Source of the DNA: Ciona intestinalis | Lineage: Eukaryota; Chordata; Ascidiacea; Phlebobranchia; Cionidae | Direction: 5' to 3' | Length of the DNA: 64,000 bases | Assembly (NCBI RefSeq): GCF_000224145.3 | Contig: NC_020179.2 | Coordinates: forward strand, 426,571-490,570 | Part shown: piece after piece, positions 46,001 to 57,900 of the stretch | Numbering within the stretch: position 1 is the stretch's first letter | How the letters are laid out: every line of letters begins with the position of its first letter | Made by a program: the position numbers and the translations under genes | Notes under the pieces: model-generated | Seen by the model: the letters and a program-made list of their open reading frames with translations, nothing else | The model's database searches: none | Told to the model about the DNA's origin: nothing

Positions 46001-49000
46001 TCATTCTATTTTCTCCTCCCAGATGGTTTTAAACAAACAACATTTAAAGAATTATGAAACCGTATTCTTACGACTCTTATAGAGCGTTGTTAATTGGTTA
46101 AAACAAGATCGGAATATTTAGACACTATATGTGCTAAAGGTCTCTCGTATTCCCCAACCTACTATACCGTTTTCAGCTACAAACTTATAACAATAATTAA
46201 AAAGCAAGAAAAGAAAACGATAAAAGGAACGAATTGTGCTGTTTTACTCCATTCCATATTAGTATGGTATTGCAGCGCGCCAAGGGACCTATAAAGTAAT
46301 CCAAAGTTAGGTCGTGATACTTTTTAAGTTTCAGCGTTTGTTGTATTGTTGTCGAACAATTATAGTTGAAAAGTTTATTTCTAAGTTTTCATTACAGCGA
46401 TCCGGTGCAACCCGGTCCACGTTTCGCCAATGAACGGCGCTGTTATTTGCAGCAACTCCAATATGTTGGGTAGCGACTGTGCTTTCCAATGCGACAGTGG
46501 CTTTGCATTAGAAGGCAGCCAAACATCAACCTGCCAAGATGATGGAAATGGCGACGCTGAGGGAGAATGGAGCAGCCCCGCACCATTTTGTACACGTAAG
46601 TACGATTACGATAAGAAGCGGAAACAACGAACATTGATAAAGAGTTGGGGGGGGAATAATAAATGCCAACTGGAAGCAATAAAAGTAGAAAACTCCTACA
46701 TTTGCAGAAAATGGCTGCTGAAAAAACGGGTACATGTTGTGCCACTAGTATATGTACTCTGCATGAAATAAAACATTTTCTTTGGTTTCATTTGTTACAG
46801 GAATCACATGCTTGCCTCAGCACACAAACCCAGTAAACGGTGTGGTTCAATGTAGCGACTCAAACAATATTGGAAGCATATGCTCGTTCGAATGCAATCC
46901 AGGTTATGAGTTGGACGGTACCCCTTACTCTGGCTGCATTTATACCGACAGTACGGAAGACAGCGGTGTTTGGAGTACACCAGCTCCAACTTGCCCAGAA
47001 CGTAAGTTTTTACTAAAATTTGATCATTTGACTTTTTGCTAGACCGTAATTTTATCAAACCCAGAATGCATGTATTTCTCTTCAAGACCGTAATTCCTTT
47101 AAACCCACAAGGAAATTATCTTAAGCCCAGAATGTATTTGTTTTAATCAGTAAAATAATTCATGAATTTTAATTCCACAAAAGGTGGGCAATGTCGTGAT
47201 GTTCAAACTCTTCAAAATGGGAACGTAACTTGCACGGATGGAAACTTCGTCAACTCCCGATGTACATATGAGTGCAATAAAGCTGAATCTTACGAAATCT
47301 TTCCACCAAACCACACCCTTACAACGTGCATGGCTGACTTAGCGTGGGATCTTGCCCCGCCATGTTGTGCAAGTAAGTGGGTATGACGCTTATCCATTGT
47401 TTAAAGTAAAGTTACATGGAAAATTTCAAACATGGAGTGCGTATATAAACATGTTTCAACCAGAGTCCGTATAACAACATGTTTATATACGGACTCTGGT
47501 TTCAACAAGTTGAAATCTTCGAGTTGATTGAAGTTTTAGAAGTAATATAACCACTTTATTCAGTATGACTGATGTTTTTCTCAAATGATGTAGAATTTAA
47601 GACAATTTTGACCCATTAGCTCTTAAGCTATCGTTATTTGGTGCCCAAAATGATACAGATCATGCGGTTAAGATGTAAATTGTATTGCAGAGAAATGCCC
47701 TCCGTCCGCTCCTATGGATTTGGTCCTAATCCTGGATTCGTCATCTTCGGTAAAGAGGCCGAATTGGAACACCATGAAACAGTTTGTGCGATCAATCATC
47801 ACGTAGGTTTTGTTCTACAATGTTATAATTGACCAACATCCAACTTAATACTAAAGTTGTCCTGATAATGGGACGCTCGCTAGGGTTGTTAGAGAAATCA
47901 TTTTCCATAGGCTGGCTTGGGAAAATATTGTGAAGATACTCACATATCTAAATAAAAAATGTTGGGTAATTGAACACGCTAACCACAGTGTCACGAAATG
48001 AACGAATGCCTCGACTTACTTATTTTAAAAAAATGATAAATAAGCAAAAAAAGTAAAATCATTGCTGACATTTCATTTTATATAATTTTCCCTTTTAGTA
48101 CATTTAACTTTGGGGAAAATGAAGCACGAATGGCCGTATTCAGATACAACAGACAAGTGGATACGAGGAACCAGATTTTGTTAAGCGATCATATTAATAA
48201 CAAAACCACTTTTTTGGAAGCATATGACAAGTTACCGTACAATGGATTTGGTAAGATATGATACAGCGTCTGTTCTAATAATTTCTATTCTATATATAGG
48301 GGGAGGGAAGACGGGGCACCTTTATTTAGCACATCATTTCCAAACATTTGGATCGTGTTTTAAACAACTAACAACGGTCTATGGGAGTCGTGAAAATACG
48401 ATTTTATATTTTTTTGAATTTCCTTTGTTTACTACCAAATTTAACGAGAAAATAGAACAAAAAGGGGGCTCACCTTTCCCCATCCCAAAGAAATATAAAA
48501 CTGTATCATCACGACTTCTATAGAATGTGTTAATAGGCAAAAACACGATTAGGATATTTGGATAATATGTACCAAAAGTGTCTTCAGCTACCTTGCTATA
48601 TGTTTAACAAGTAGAAAAGTTATGTTCAAAACTGCAGAGAAGTTTGAGCGTGTTTGAGAACTTACGTTCTTTATTGCTTTTTTTAGGAACCTTCACCGGT
48701 CGAGCCTTACGTCACGCGAAAAATGTCATTCTGGCAAACCGAAACGGGAACAGACCGAATGTTAAAGATGTTATATTGACAATTACTGATGGGAGATCTC
48801 AGGACAATGTTGCGACAATTTCAACCGAACTTAGAGAAATGGGAGTCACGGTAAGAAGTAACTTTATATGTGGTAGTGTGGGAGAAGACGGGACACCTTT
48901 AGCACATAATATCTAAATATTCTGGTCGTGTTTTAAATAAATTAACGACGGCCTGTGGGAGTCTTGAGGATATGGTTTTATAAGTTAAATGTGCTTTGTT

Positions 49001-49335
49001 TACAACCAAATGAAACGAGAAAATCGAAAAAAAGGTGTCTTATCTTTCCCCGGTCTATACTATATACAAAATTAGTTGGTACGCGGCTGTTTCAAGACAC
49101 AGCATATTGAAATACAATTACATATACACAGACGTTTGTCATTGGAATCCAGCCTGGAAATGGAGCAGGACTTGACCAAGATCAGTTGCTGGCGATGGGC
49201 GGGACCCCAGAAAATACAATTTTAGCGGTCGGTGGATTTGGTGGACTCGACGCGACTTTCTTAAATCGTCTAAGTGCGTCCATCTGTACAAACAGATGCG
49301 CCCAAGCACTCCAAAGAGACGTACCGCGATCTTAG
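43076..49335 (+). CDS. Gene A: secreted LU-CCP(x6)-VWA protein, 721 aa
   Basis: Exons: 43076..43130, 43267..43355, 43536..43631, 43695..43806, 44051..44161, 44401..44508, 45012..45146, 45522..45648, 45843..45955, 46398..46595, 46801..47001, 47184..47372, 47691..47802, 48099..48250, 48687..48850, 49132..49335; 2166 nt, frame intact. Signal peptide [19 protein letters not shown]. Residues about 20-118 form an LU (Ly6/uPAR) domain: CWEC start, ten or more cysteines and the diagnostic ending CCDFDNCN (CC-x4-CN). Six CCP/sushi modules follow (four Cys and a late Trp each, e.g. [10 protein letters not shown]), three of them split over exons 5-9 and three single-exon. The VWA domain (about 512-721) has an intact MIDAS: DSSSS at 527, T601, TDG at 634. 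No transmembrane segment or GPI-type tail, so secretion is expected. Paralogous to genes B and C. Function unknown; the architecture suggests protein-protein recognition. Confidence 0.88.
44530..44700 (-). mobile_element. Family 1 MITE
   Basis: Gene A intron 6, followed 25 bp later by an opposite-orientation copy. Confidence 0.8.
44725..44915 (+). mobile_element. Family 1 MITE, full copy
   Basis: Gene A intron 6; both TIRs present. Confidence 0.85.
45225..45335 (-). repeat. Family 2 repeat in gene A intron 7
   Basis: Minus-orientation unit with the final gtaactt end missing. Confidence 0.75.
45700..45815 (-). repeat. Family 2 repeat in gene A intron 8
   Basis: Minus-orientation, about 27 bp from the acceptor of exon 45843-45955. 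Confidence 0.75.
45972..46165 (-). mobile_element. Family 1 MITE
   Basis: Gene A intron 9, starting about 17 bp after the exon 45843-45955 donor; TIRs diverged. Confidence 0.75.
47441..47501. repeat. Interlocked inverted repeats in gene A intron 12
   Basis: Two overlapping perfect inverted pairs: 47441-47454 with 47477-47490 (14 bp, gtatataaacatgt) and 47458-47473 with 47486-47501 (16 bp, aaccagagtccgtata). The right arms overlap, so only one hairpin can form at a time. Confidence 0.9.
48297..48597. mobile_element. Family 1 MITE pair (full plus copy, partial minus copy)
   Basis: 48297-48484 is a full plus-orientation copy; 48486-48597 is the right-hand part of a minus-orientation copy. Gene A intron 14. 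Confidence 0.75.
48871..49060 (+). mobile_element. Family 1 MITE, full copy
   Basis: Gene A intron 15, 20 bp after the donor of exon 48687-48850. Confidence 0.8.
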
Positions 49336-49592
49336 GAGTATATTCCCTAACAATCAAATGCTTTAATCATATCCCTTATATATGTGTTTACTATATCCTT
49401 TCATATCTCGTTGGTAATTAAATATACTGTTTTTTTACCGTACGCATGTGTTAACGTGTGTTTATCCGTTTAAACTTTAAAATCATTGGTTATAACTTGT
49501 TGTAACGCCAATACAGTCACATGAATGTATATCTTTAATTCCAACCTCTTGGTATACGAGATTTTCTTCAGCACTATTCAGGATATATATAT

Positions 49593-49784
49593 ATTAAGGT
49601 GAGGGAAGACGGGACACCTTCATAACATAACAATTAAGTATCCTGATCGTGTTTTAAACAATTAACAACGGTCTATGGAAGTCGTGAGGATACGGTTTTA
49701 TAATTCTTTGAGTGATCTTTGTTTACGACCAAATGGGCCAGAAAATAGAACAAAAAATGTCCCATCCTCCCCCACTCTACTATA
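49593..49784 (+). mobile_element. Family 1 MITE, full copy
   Basis: Downstream of gene A; well conserved. Confidence 0.85.
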
Positions 49785-50190
49785 GTTATATCATTACTAG
49801 CGGTTTTAATTAAAATCATACAATGGGTGACGCCAGGGTACGTAGAGTTGGACCATTATTCTAATTACAATCTAAATCGACCTTATATTATTTTGTATGG
49901 GTGAGGTATTATGGCGAGGCTTACCCAAGGCTTTGGTTATAGGCTATTGTTTGAGGATCCGAGGGGCAACTGTTTATTAATTTTGATATTTAACATTTTA
50001 TATGCCATGTGTGTTTCTGCAAGCCATCTTGAAGTATAATCGAGCACGGTATTAGTTTTGCGTATAAAGATATAACCAGCGGGGCTGATCGCATATATAT
50101 AGCTATAGCTTACGCACGAATAATATGGCGATGTCTGACTGACGATCATTAAAAGCATGTATACAACCAACTACAGGTTATGGGAAATAT

Positions 50191-50382
50191 AGTAGGGTGG
50201 GGAAGATGTGACACCTTTAGCGCATAATATCCAAATATTATGATAGTGTTTTAAAGAATTAACAACGGTCAATGGAAGTCGTGAGGATACGGTTTAATAA
50301 TTCTATGAATGTTTTTGGTTACTAACAAATGAGACGATAAAATAGAATGTAATAGTGTCTCATCTTTCCCCAACCCACTATA
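50191..50382 (+). mobile_element. Family 1 MITE, full copy
   Basis: Intergenic A-B; both TIRs recognisable. Confidence 0.85.
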
Positions 50383-51643
50383 AATACAGCAAATTGTAAG
50401 TTATGGGAAAAAATACAACAGTGAAAGTATAACAGTTTTTGTTTCTAACGCTATAATAGCAACAGCAGAATAAACAGGTAGTACGTATGCATGCACTGAT
50501 TCAAGACTGAAATCAAAAGAAAACATTGTTGTTGTTTTGGTTCGATACTTAACTCATGTTGTTTAAGTTTTTAATCGTGTTTTGAGGAAGTTCCGCTGCT
50601 TTGCGCGAGCGGCGGAACTCTGGTTCCGAGAATGTTTGATGTCACGTTTTCGTTTAGCGAATCTTTAAAGAAATATCAAAGTTTTTGTTTAACCTCTTAT
50701 TCGCGAGGACACAATTATGATTCGTTTAATGAGTCTGTTAGTTGTGCGGGACATTACTGGGTAAAATTAATAGAAAAATGCCAAAAAAAGCTGAACGATT
50801 AAATTTTGAGCTTTCTTAGAAAAATGAGTAAAAATGGCAAATGTAGGAAGTGCTATTATGACGCATGTTGTAGATGATCGAAAGCGAGTAATGCGTAATA
50901 TGTCTGGCACAGCTGCAATGTTAATACATCACAATTTAATTACTATACAAGAGCAATAGTTCATTTAATATGCCACAAAGTACGTTGCCGGTGCGCAGTG
51001 AAAAATATCACAGACAATACACGTTCTTCCGTTGACGGACTTGAAATACGTGTAGCTGATAAGTGAAGGAACCTGAGTTGACAAACGAATTCTTCCGGCA
51101 AACAGAGACCGCATTTTCACGATTTTGGTTTACCGTAGCATAAATACGTAATATTTTGTTTTGGTTTTATACACCGACAGTAAGCCGGCGTATTTTGCAA
51201 GGATTACCTGCTTCCTATTTGACAACAAACATTGCAAATGATGGAGAATAAACAAATAATAAATCCGACCGAAGCAAAAATATTTTGCAAGCAATCTATT
51301 CTATATGTGGGTGGGGTCACATAGGGTGGCACGCCATGGGTTCTAGGATTTAAGCCAGAATTAGTGGCTATAGGTACATTAATTTTTAACTGTTCTGACA
51401 TTTCATTGTATTTAATGTAATGAACTATACAAAAGGCACATATATTTAAATCCGCCACCTTACGAAAGTAAAAAATCCGCAATTTCTATATTAGCATTAA
51501 TGGCTATGAAATAGTTTCAGTTCTTAACGTCTGGTAATTTCAAAGTATTTTATTTGATTTAATTAGAGGATTTATTCCTTGCCTCACAGTGAAACTTATT
51601 AAGCAGCTTAAACTTTTGCGGTTCGTGCACGAATTTCGTGGTA

Positions 51644-51651
51644 TGACGTCA
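51644..51651 (+). promoter_or_regulatory. Full CRE palindrome upstream of gene B
   Basis: TGACGTCA, the consensus CREB/ATF site, 346 bp before the ATG of gene B. Occupancy is inference. Confidence 0.35.
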
Positions 51652-51915
51652 TTATATCACAATGTAGTGGAAAAGTTAACGTTACATTAAAAAAAAAACG
51701 ATTAATTTGTAAAACGTAATAAGGTTATGCAGCTTGAGTTTGACGAAAGCAGGGCTCAGTTATACGTCATGATACGAACGTATATGTCTACGAACATTGG
51801 CGCGCCGGAATTCGCTAAGTAGCAATGTGTATGAGTAATTAGGCATCATTACTCAGAGCCATATTAGGGGCATCGATAGTGCGCAGTGAAAATGACGGAA
51901 AAACGCAACGGCGGG

Positions 51916-51923
51916 TATATAAG
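51916..51923 (+). promoter_or_regulatory. TATA box of gene B
   Basis: TATATAAG within a locally GC-richer stretch (ggcgggTATATAAGgcctgcg), 81 bp before the ATG at 51997, so transcription should start near 51945. Confidence 0.65.
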
Positions 51924-51996
51924 GCCTGCGTGGATGAGGTATATATGACACGTTCATCGAACGAAGTTAAAATATTATTTTGTGAAGTTATTAAAT

Positions 51997-54900
51997 ATGA
52001 AGCTGCTACTACACGTAGCGTCCCTTGCGGCAGTTATATTTGCCGTTGACGGTAAGTAGGCTTGAAAAGCATGAAATATTTTACATTAGCGCAAGTGTAT
52101 GGTTATGTACATATATATATTCACATCCAGGTCTAAAATGTTGGGTGTGCGACAACGCACGAACCAATGCAGAATGTCTCGCCAGAGGACGATTATGGCA
52201 GTGCCAACCAAACCAGGTAAATATGATGTATAGTACGGTGGGGTAAAATGGGACACTTTTAGCACATAATATCCAATCATCCTGATCCTGTTTTAAACAA
52301 TTAACAACGGTATATGGGCGTCGTGAGGATACGCTTTTATAATTTTTTGAAAGTTCTAAATGGTATGAGAAAATAGAATGAAAAAGTGTCCCATCTTTTA
52401 CGAACCTAATATATTAAATATTATAAACGAGCAACGATATAATGCAACAATATGCACAGAGGGCTTGCCAAACCGAAGTAAGAAGAGATCCACAAGGAAT
52501 GAGAATCACCAAGAGATGCAAACAAGCTCTTGCATGCGACAACAACTTTATTCAGGTATTTAAAGAATAAATGCAACTTGTTCTTAACGTGTTAGGTGGG
52601 GTAACGACCGCCGTTAAACACTGGTGTTCACAATGCTATAAATCACGGGATCTTTGTAGTGTATAGCTGACAATTGATACAACCTGTAAGAGAACACCGG
52701 ATTGGAGCAATTGCAGTTAGGCGCCTCTTGCTCAGAGACACACGCACCCACAATACGTGTAAAGTAGTAGCAGCGTCCAACTTCAATAACCCGTAAACTC
52801 TCAGGGCAGAGATTGCCACGGCAATAAGTTTACCCTATGCAGTTCACCACACTGTTCATGAATATCATGCGTATTTTTTTTAAGAATCCCCGAGCCGCTT
52901 GGTTTCCCAGCCAATGCAGTGATCAACACGGATCGGTGTGCAGATGCTGCTGTGACTTTGATAACTGTAACACAGGAACTATTGGTTGCAACGACAGTAA
53001 GTTTCGTCATCAAAATACTGTCTCATGAGTTACATACATAGATATGGGATGAATTTTCATAATTTTACAAAACAAATTTTTTTTTTACAAATGACATTTT
53101 ATAATTTTTAGTACAAAAACACAGAATTTTTATAATTTTGCAACAAGCATCAAAGCTGCAGACATGTATTTTAGATTTCAATTAATGTTATTTGTAGGAC
53201 CTGCACCAAAATGCCCCCGTCCATCAAACCCCACGAACGGAGCCGTAACATGCCCGGGAACGGGAATGGTTTCTCCCGGTGACGTGTGTACCTACACCTG
53301 CGTAAATGGTATGTGTTTTGGTTGAATGAATTAAAAGGTTTACCCTCGCGTGGCGAGGCAACGACAGTCGTTATAACACTCAAGTGCCCACAAAATTTAT
53401 GACCCACATTGTGGGTATTTAATTTTAAGCATCTTTTTGGTAAACCCGACAATTTAGACAACCCATAATGTCTCGAGGCAGGCGCACTATAACCGCCCCG
53501 CTACTGGTAATATAAATAGCGTTAATTATATGTACGGTAGAAGTTCTACATGTTTGGCTTATTACAACGTATAGTCACCAGAAGTAATATACCGCCATAG
53601 CTTTAGTTTTTACAATATTTTTTTCGCTTTCCCACACTTTTCATCTATAGCGTGTATTAACGACTGCCGCTTTGCTGTTAATTCTCTTATTTGCTTTGGC
53701 TGATTTCATTATTAAATTTCTGATCGTTTTCGAAGATATGAATAAAATATGATGATTTTATTTTCTCAGGCTATAACATGACCGGATCCACCGCTAGCAG
53801 ATGTGTGTTAACCAGCCAAACTTCAGCAGCGTTTGATAGAGCTCCTCCAACGTGTACACCACTACAAGATTTACGTGAGTTACAACAAATGAATCATATA
53901 GTAGGGTGGGGGAAGATGGGACACCTTTATCACATAATATCAAAATATCCTGATCGTGTTTTAAACAATTAACAACGGTCTATCGGGGTCGTGAGGATAT
54001 AGTTTCATAAATATATGAATGTTCTTTGTTTACTACTAAATTAGACGAGAAAATCGAGTTAAAAGGTGTCCCATCTTCCCCACACTACTGTATATAGCAC
54101 GTGTTCTAGTGACGCCATGCACGAAATACTCGAGCATAAATGTATACAGAAATATGAATGAATCATCCGAGGGTTGATTTTTAGTCCCGAATAGCAATTC
54201 CAACGAAATGATCACAATTAACACATTTATTTTGCCAGCCACACATTTTTAAAATGAAATAAACCTTTCGTACCTATACCAGAACATATGATACTTCAAA
54301 AGTATAGTAGGTTGAGAGAAAATGGGACAACTTTTCATTCTATTTTCTCGTCCCATTTGATAGTAAACAAAGAACATTTGAAGAAATATAAAACCATAAC
54401 CGTACAACTCCCATAGACCATTGTTAATTGTTAAAAACACGATGAGAATATTTGTATATTATGTGCTAAAGGTGTCCCATCTTCTCCCATCCTACTATAT
54501 ATATACAAGTGTCTTTAAATGGAAAATCATTCTAAACACGTGTTGTAAAGCTTTGTATTCCATACAGCGCAATGTGAACCTCAACAAAGGGCACCCGACC
54601 ATGGTTCTGTGCAATGCACGAATACAAACTTAATCGGAAGCGTTTGCACTTTCTCATGTGGTTCAGGATACTACTTGTCAGGAAGCATTAATGTTTTGAT
54701 ATGCGGTAAGCTTAGTGTGTAGTTCTGTAAGCATCTTATAGTAAGCAACAGCGTTAGGCGACTATTACAGTCACATATGCAAATTTAATCCTTCTTTTTT
54801 TTACTGAAACAGTGTATGCATATATAGTGTTACGTATATTAGTGAATAATATGCTGTGTATGAATCTTGTNTATTTACATTTACATATATGTGTTTTATT

Positions 54901-57900
54901 CCTTAACAGGCGCTCTAGGAGAGTGGTCGGCGATTCCTCCTACATGCCAGCGTATAACTTGCCCACCAGCGTTCAACAACCCAACCAACGGAGTGGTTGG
55001 TTGTACTGATGGTATCAATGATGGAAGTGTTTGCAGGTGTGTAGTATAACATGCACTATCAATTCGAAGTATTAACGGTAGTTTATAACATCCAATGTAA
55101 GAATGTCTGTCTGGCCGTATTTTGGGTACAGTGGCCGTGCTTTATTGACGCCCTTTCCCACACTTTTTATTCATAGCGTTTTTTAACAACTGTTGTTTTG
55201 CTGTTGATTCCTTTCTTAGGTTTTTTTAAATAACATGGTCTTCGCTATCGTTCACGAAGAGATAAATAAACAGTATCTTGCAAATTACTCTTGATGATAC
55301 ATAAGCGGTTATATCTGACATTAATTAATGTTTCAGTTTCGGTTGCGCGCCCGGATTTTCTTTGATTGGAGCAGCAAGTTCAACTTGTGCGGATGACGGA
55401 AACGGTGATGGGGTAGGACTTTGGAGTCAACCTGCTCCTATTTGCCAAGGTATATCGTGATGCTGTCATAGGAAATCATCTTAAAGGAGCATACTGACAA
55501 AATTTTTATATTTACAAACTCCATCTATGAACAAAGATGGTAAAATGTGATCTAAAGTATATCACCAAAGTTTCAAACCGAAAGGCGAACAAACAAATAG
55601 CGTAGAATCGACAAATGTAGTCAAAATATCTTCATAACTACAATGCGTTTAAAATCTACTAAGAAAATACATTTTGCTCTATTGTTATATTCCGGCAATC
55701 TCGTCTGATTTAACAAGTTTTTAACTTAATATCTTTAATTATAGCAATTACATGTTCCCCACAACACACCGACCCCACAAATGGAAACGTGAATTGCATC
55801 AACGGTAACAGCCTTGGAAGCGACTGCTTCTTCTCTTGCGTGGACGGCTACCGTATGAGCGGCGCCCCTATCTCAACATGCACTGACGATGGCAATGGAG
55901 ACACTAACGGTGTTTGGTCTTCACCTGCACCAACTTGTGAACGTGAGTGTAATGCAACAATTTATATATAGCAGGGTGGAGGAAGAAGCACATAAAAACC
56001 AAGTTTCCTGATTGTGTTTAAACACGTAACAACGCCCTATGGTAGTCGTGGGGCTGCGTTTTTTATAATTCTTTGAACGTTTGTTTCTTACCAAATGGTA
56101 CGAGTTCATATACTGCTTAAATTATGTATGAAGTCAATGTACAAGTTGTGTAGAATTAATGGGCTGCGCATTTACCGAACTGATGTAAACTGATGTTATG
56201 AGATGAACTACACAGCAGATTGAGCACTGCTGCGTAAATTACGTCTTCATTCTTGGATTTCCATTTAAACTTGTATGTAACTTCCTTTATCCTCGCGTGG
56301 CAGCAAAACGACAGCCGTTATAACACGGGTCGTTATAGCATGGCGAATAATTTAGACAACATATTAGTGAGTGATTAACTTCTTATTTATTCCCAGCTAT
56401 CACTTGCATACCGTCACACACCTCACCAACCAACGGACAAGTAACTTGTTCAAACGGAAACCTTGTGGGAAGCGAATGCGTGTTCACTTGCTCACCAGGA
56501 TACGCTGTAACAGGAGAACCAGTTTCAATTTGTAACCAAGTCAACATTGGAACACCAGCTGGAGTGTGGAGCTCACCACCACCGACTTGCCAACGTAAGT
56601 TTGTGTTTTTCGTCGTACGAACAATACAATTTTTCGTACTGAGTGGGTGAAGACTAATTTATCCACGCTTAGCAATAAACTTGGGAAACGTTCTCTGTTT
56701 CTTGCTTATAAAATACCTCCTACACGCTTAATGGCTTCTTATACTCGCTAAGAAGGTCAACCGATGCCTATATCAAGAAAACATATAAATTATACATTTA
56801 CTCCTCCAGCACAACAATGTAGCCCACCACACAGCAACCCAGTCGACGGTTCTGTTGAATGTTCTGATGGAAGCAACCTTAACAGCCAATGTGATTTTGT
56901 TTGTAATGCCGGTTTCAGCATCCTCGGGTCTCCAGTATCGACTTGCACCGTAAGCGCCAACAACAACAACAACCTTATATGGTCCAATCCACCACCAATG
57001 TGCTTACGTAAGTCAGTTCAATATAAAGTTTGACAAGATAGTGAAAACACTAACATATACGTGTCAACGTGAGACAAAACAGTGAAGATAGGTGTAGCGA
57101 CTAACGATCATGCTTATTTTCTTCCCATTAATTGTAACTATGTTTGTAAGCGTGTTTTAACAACTGTTCAGTCGCTATCTCCTGTCTTTTCGTTTAAAAT
57201 ATTTCTAAACCTCCGCTACTGTAATCGAAGAGACAAATGAGTTATTATTATTATTATTATTATTATACTTCTTTACAACAGCGATAACTTGCATTCCACA
57301 ACAAATACCACCAACCAACGGAGCAGTGACATGCGACAACAGCAACAACGTAGGAAGTACTTGTACTTTCACTTGCAATGCTGGATATTCAGTCAGTGGA
57401 AGTCCAACTACTGTATGTAACGATGACTTTAATGGCGACGCACAAGGTCTATGGAGTTCACCACCACCGACTTGCCAACGTAGGTTCCCTATACCGTGTT
57501 GTACTAGACCCTAAGATTTTGGTCTCAGCTTTACCCTTACTCTAATAACAGTGTGTTTTTCTTTGATTCCTGTTTTGTAACATATTGTAGCAAAAACGCC
57601 GAGCTGTATACTAGGTCTTGAGATTTAAGTCTGATTTAGAAATACTCGAAGGACACGATTCCTCTTTGATTTCTGACACTGAATTTGTTAACAGAACAAG
57701 TTTGCAGCCCACCTCATACCGCGCCAGCCGATGGTAGTGTGGCTTGTTCTGATGGCAGCGCACTTGGTAGCCAGTGTGAGTTTGCTTGCTCCTTGGGATT
57801 CACTCTCGTGGGCGCACCATTATCAACCTGCGCAGTTGCAAACGGGAACACATCACCAACGTGGTCGCATCCTGCTCCAACTTGTGCACGTAAGTGTGAA

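Larger units (their letters stand above)
49336..51996. other. Intergenic region between genes A and B
   Basis: Holds two full MITE copies (49593-49784, 50191-50382), a small GC-rich hairpin at about 50590-50618 (gttccgctgc/gcggcggaac) and the gene B promoter. No coding exon was recognised. Confidence 0.55.

Noticed and set aside
46443..47085. Minus-strand frames opposite gene A CCP exons
   Set aside because: Antisense shadows of exons 10 and 11 of gene A.
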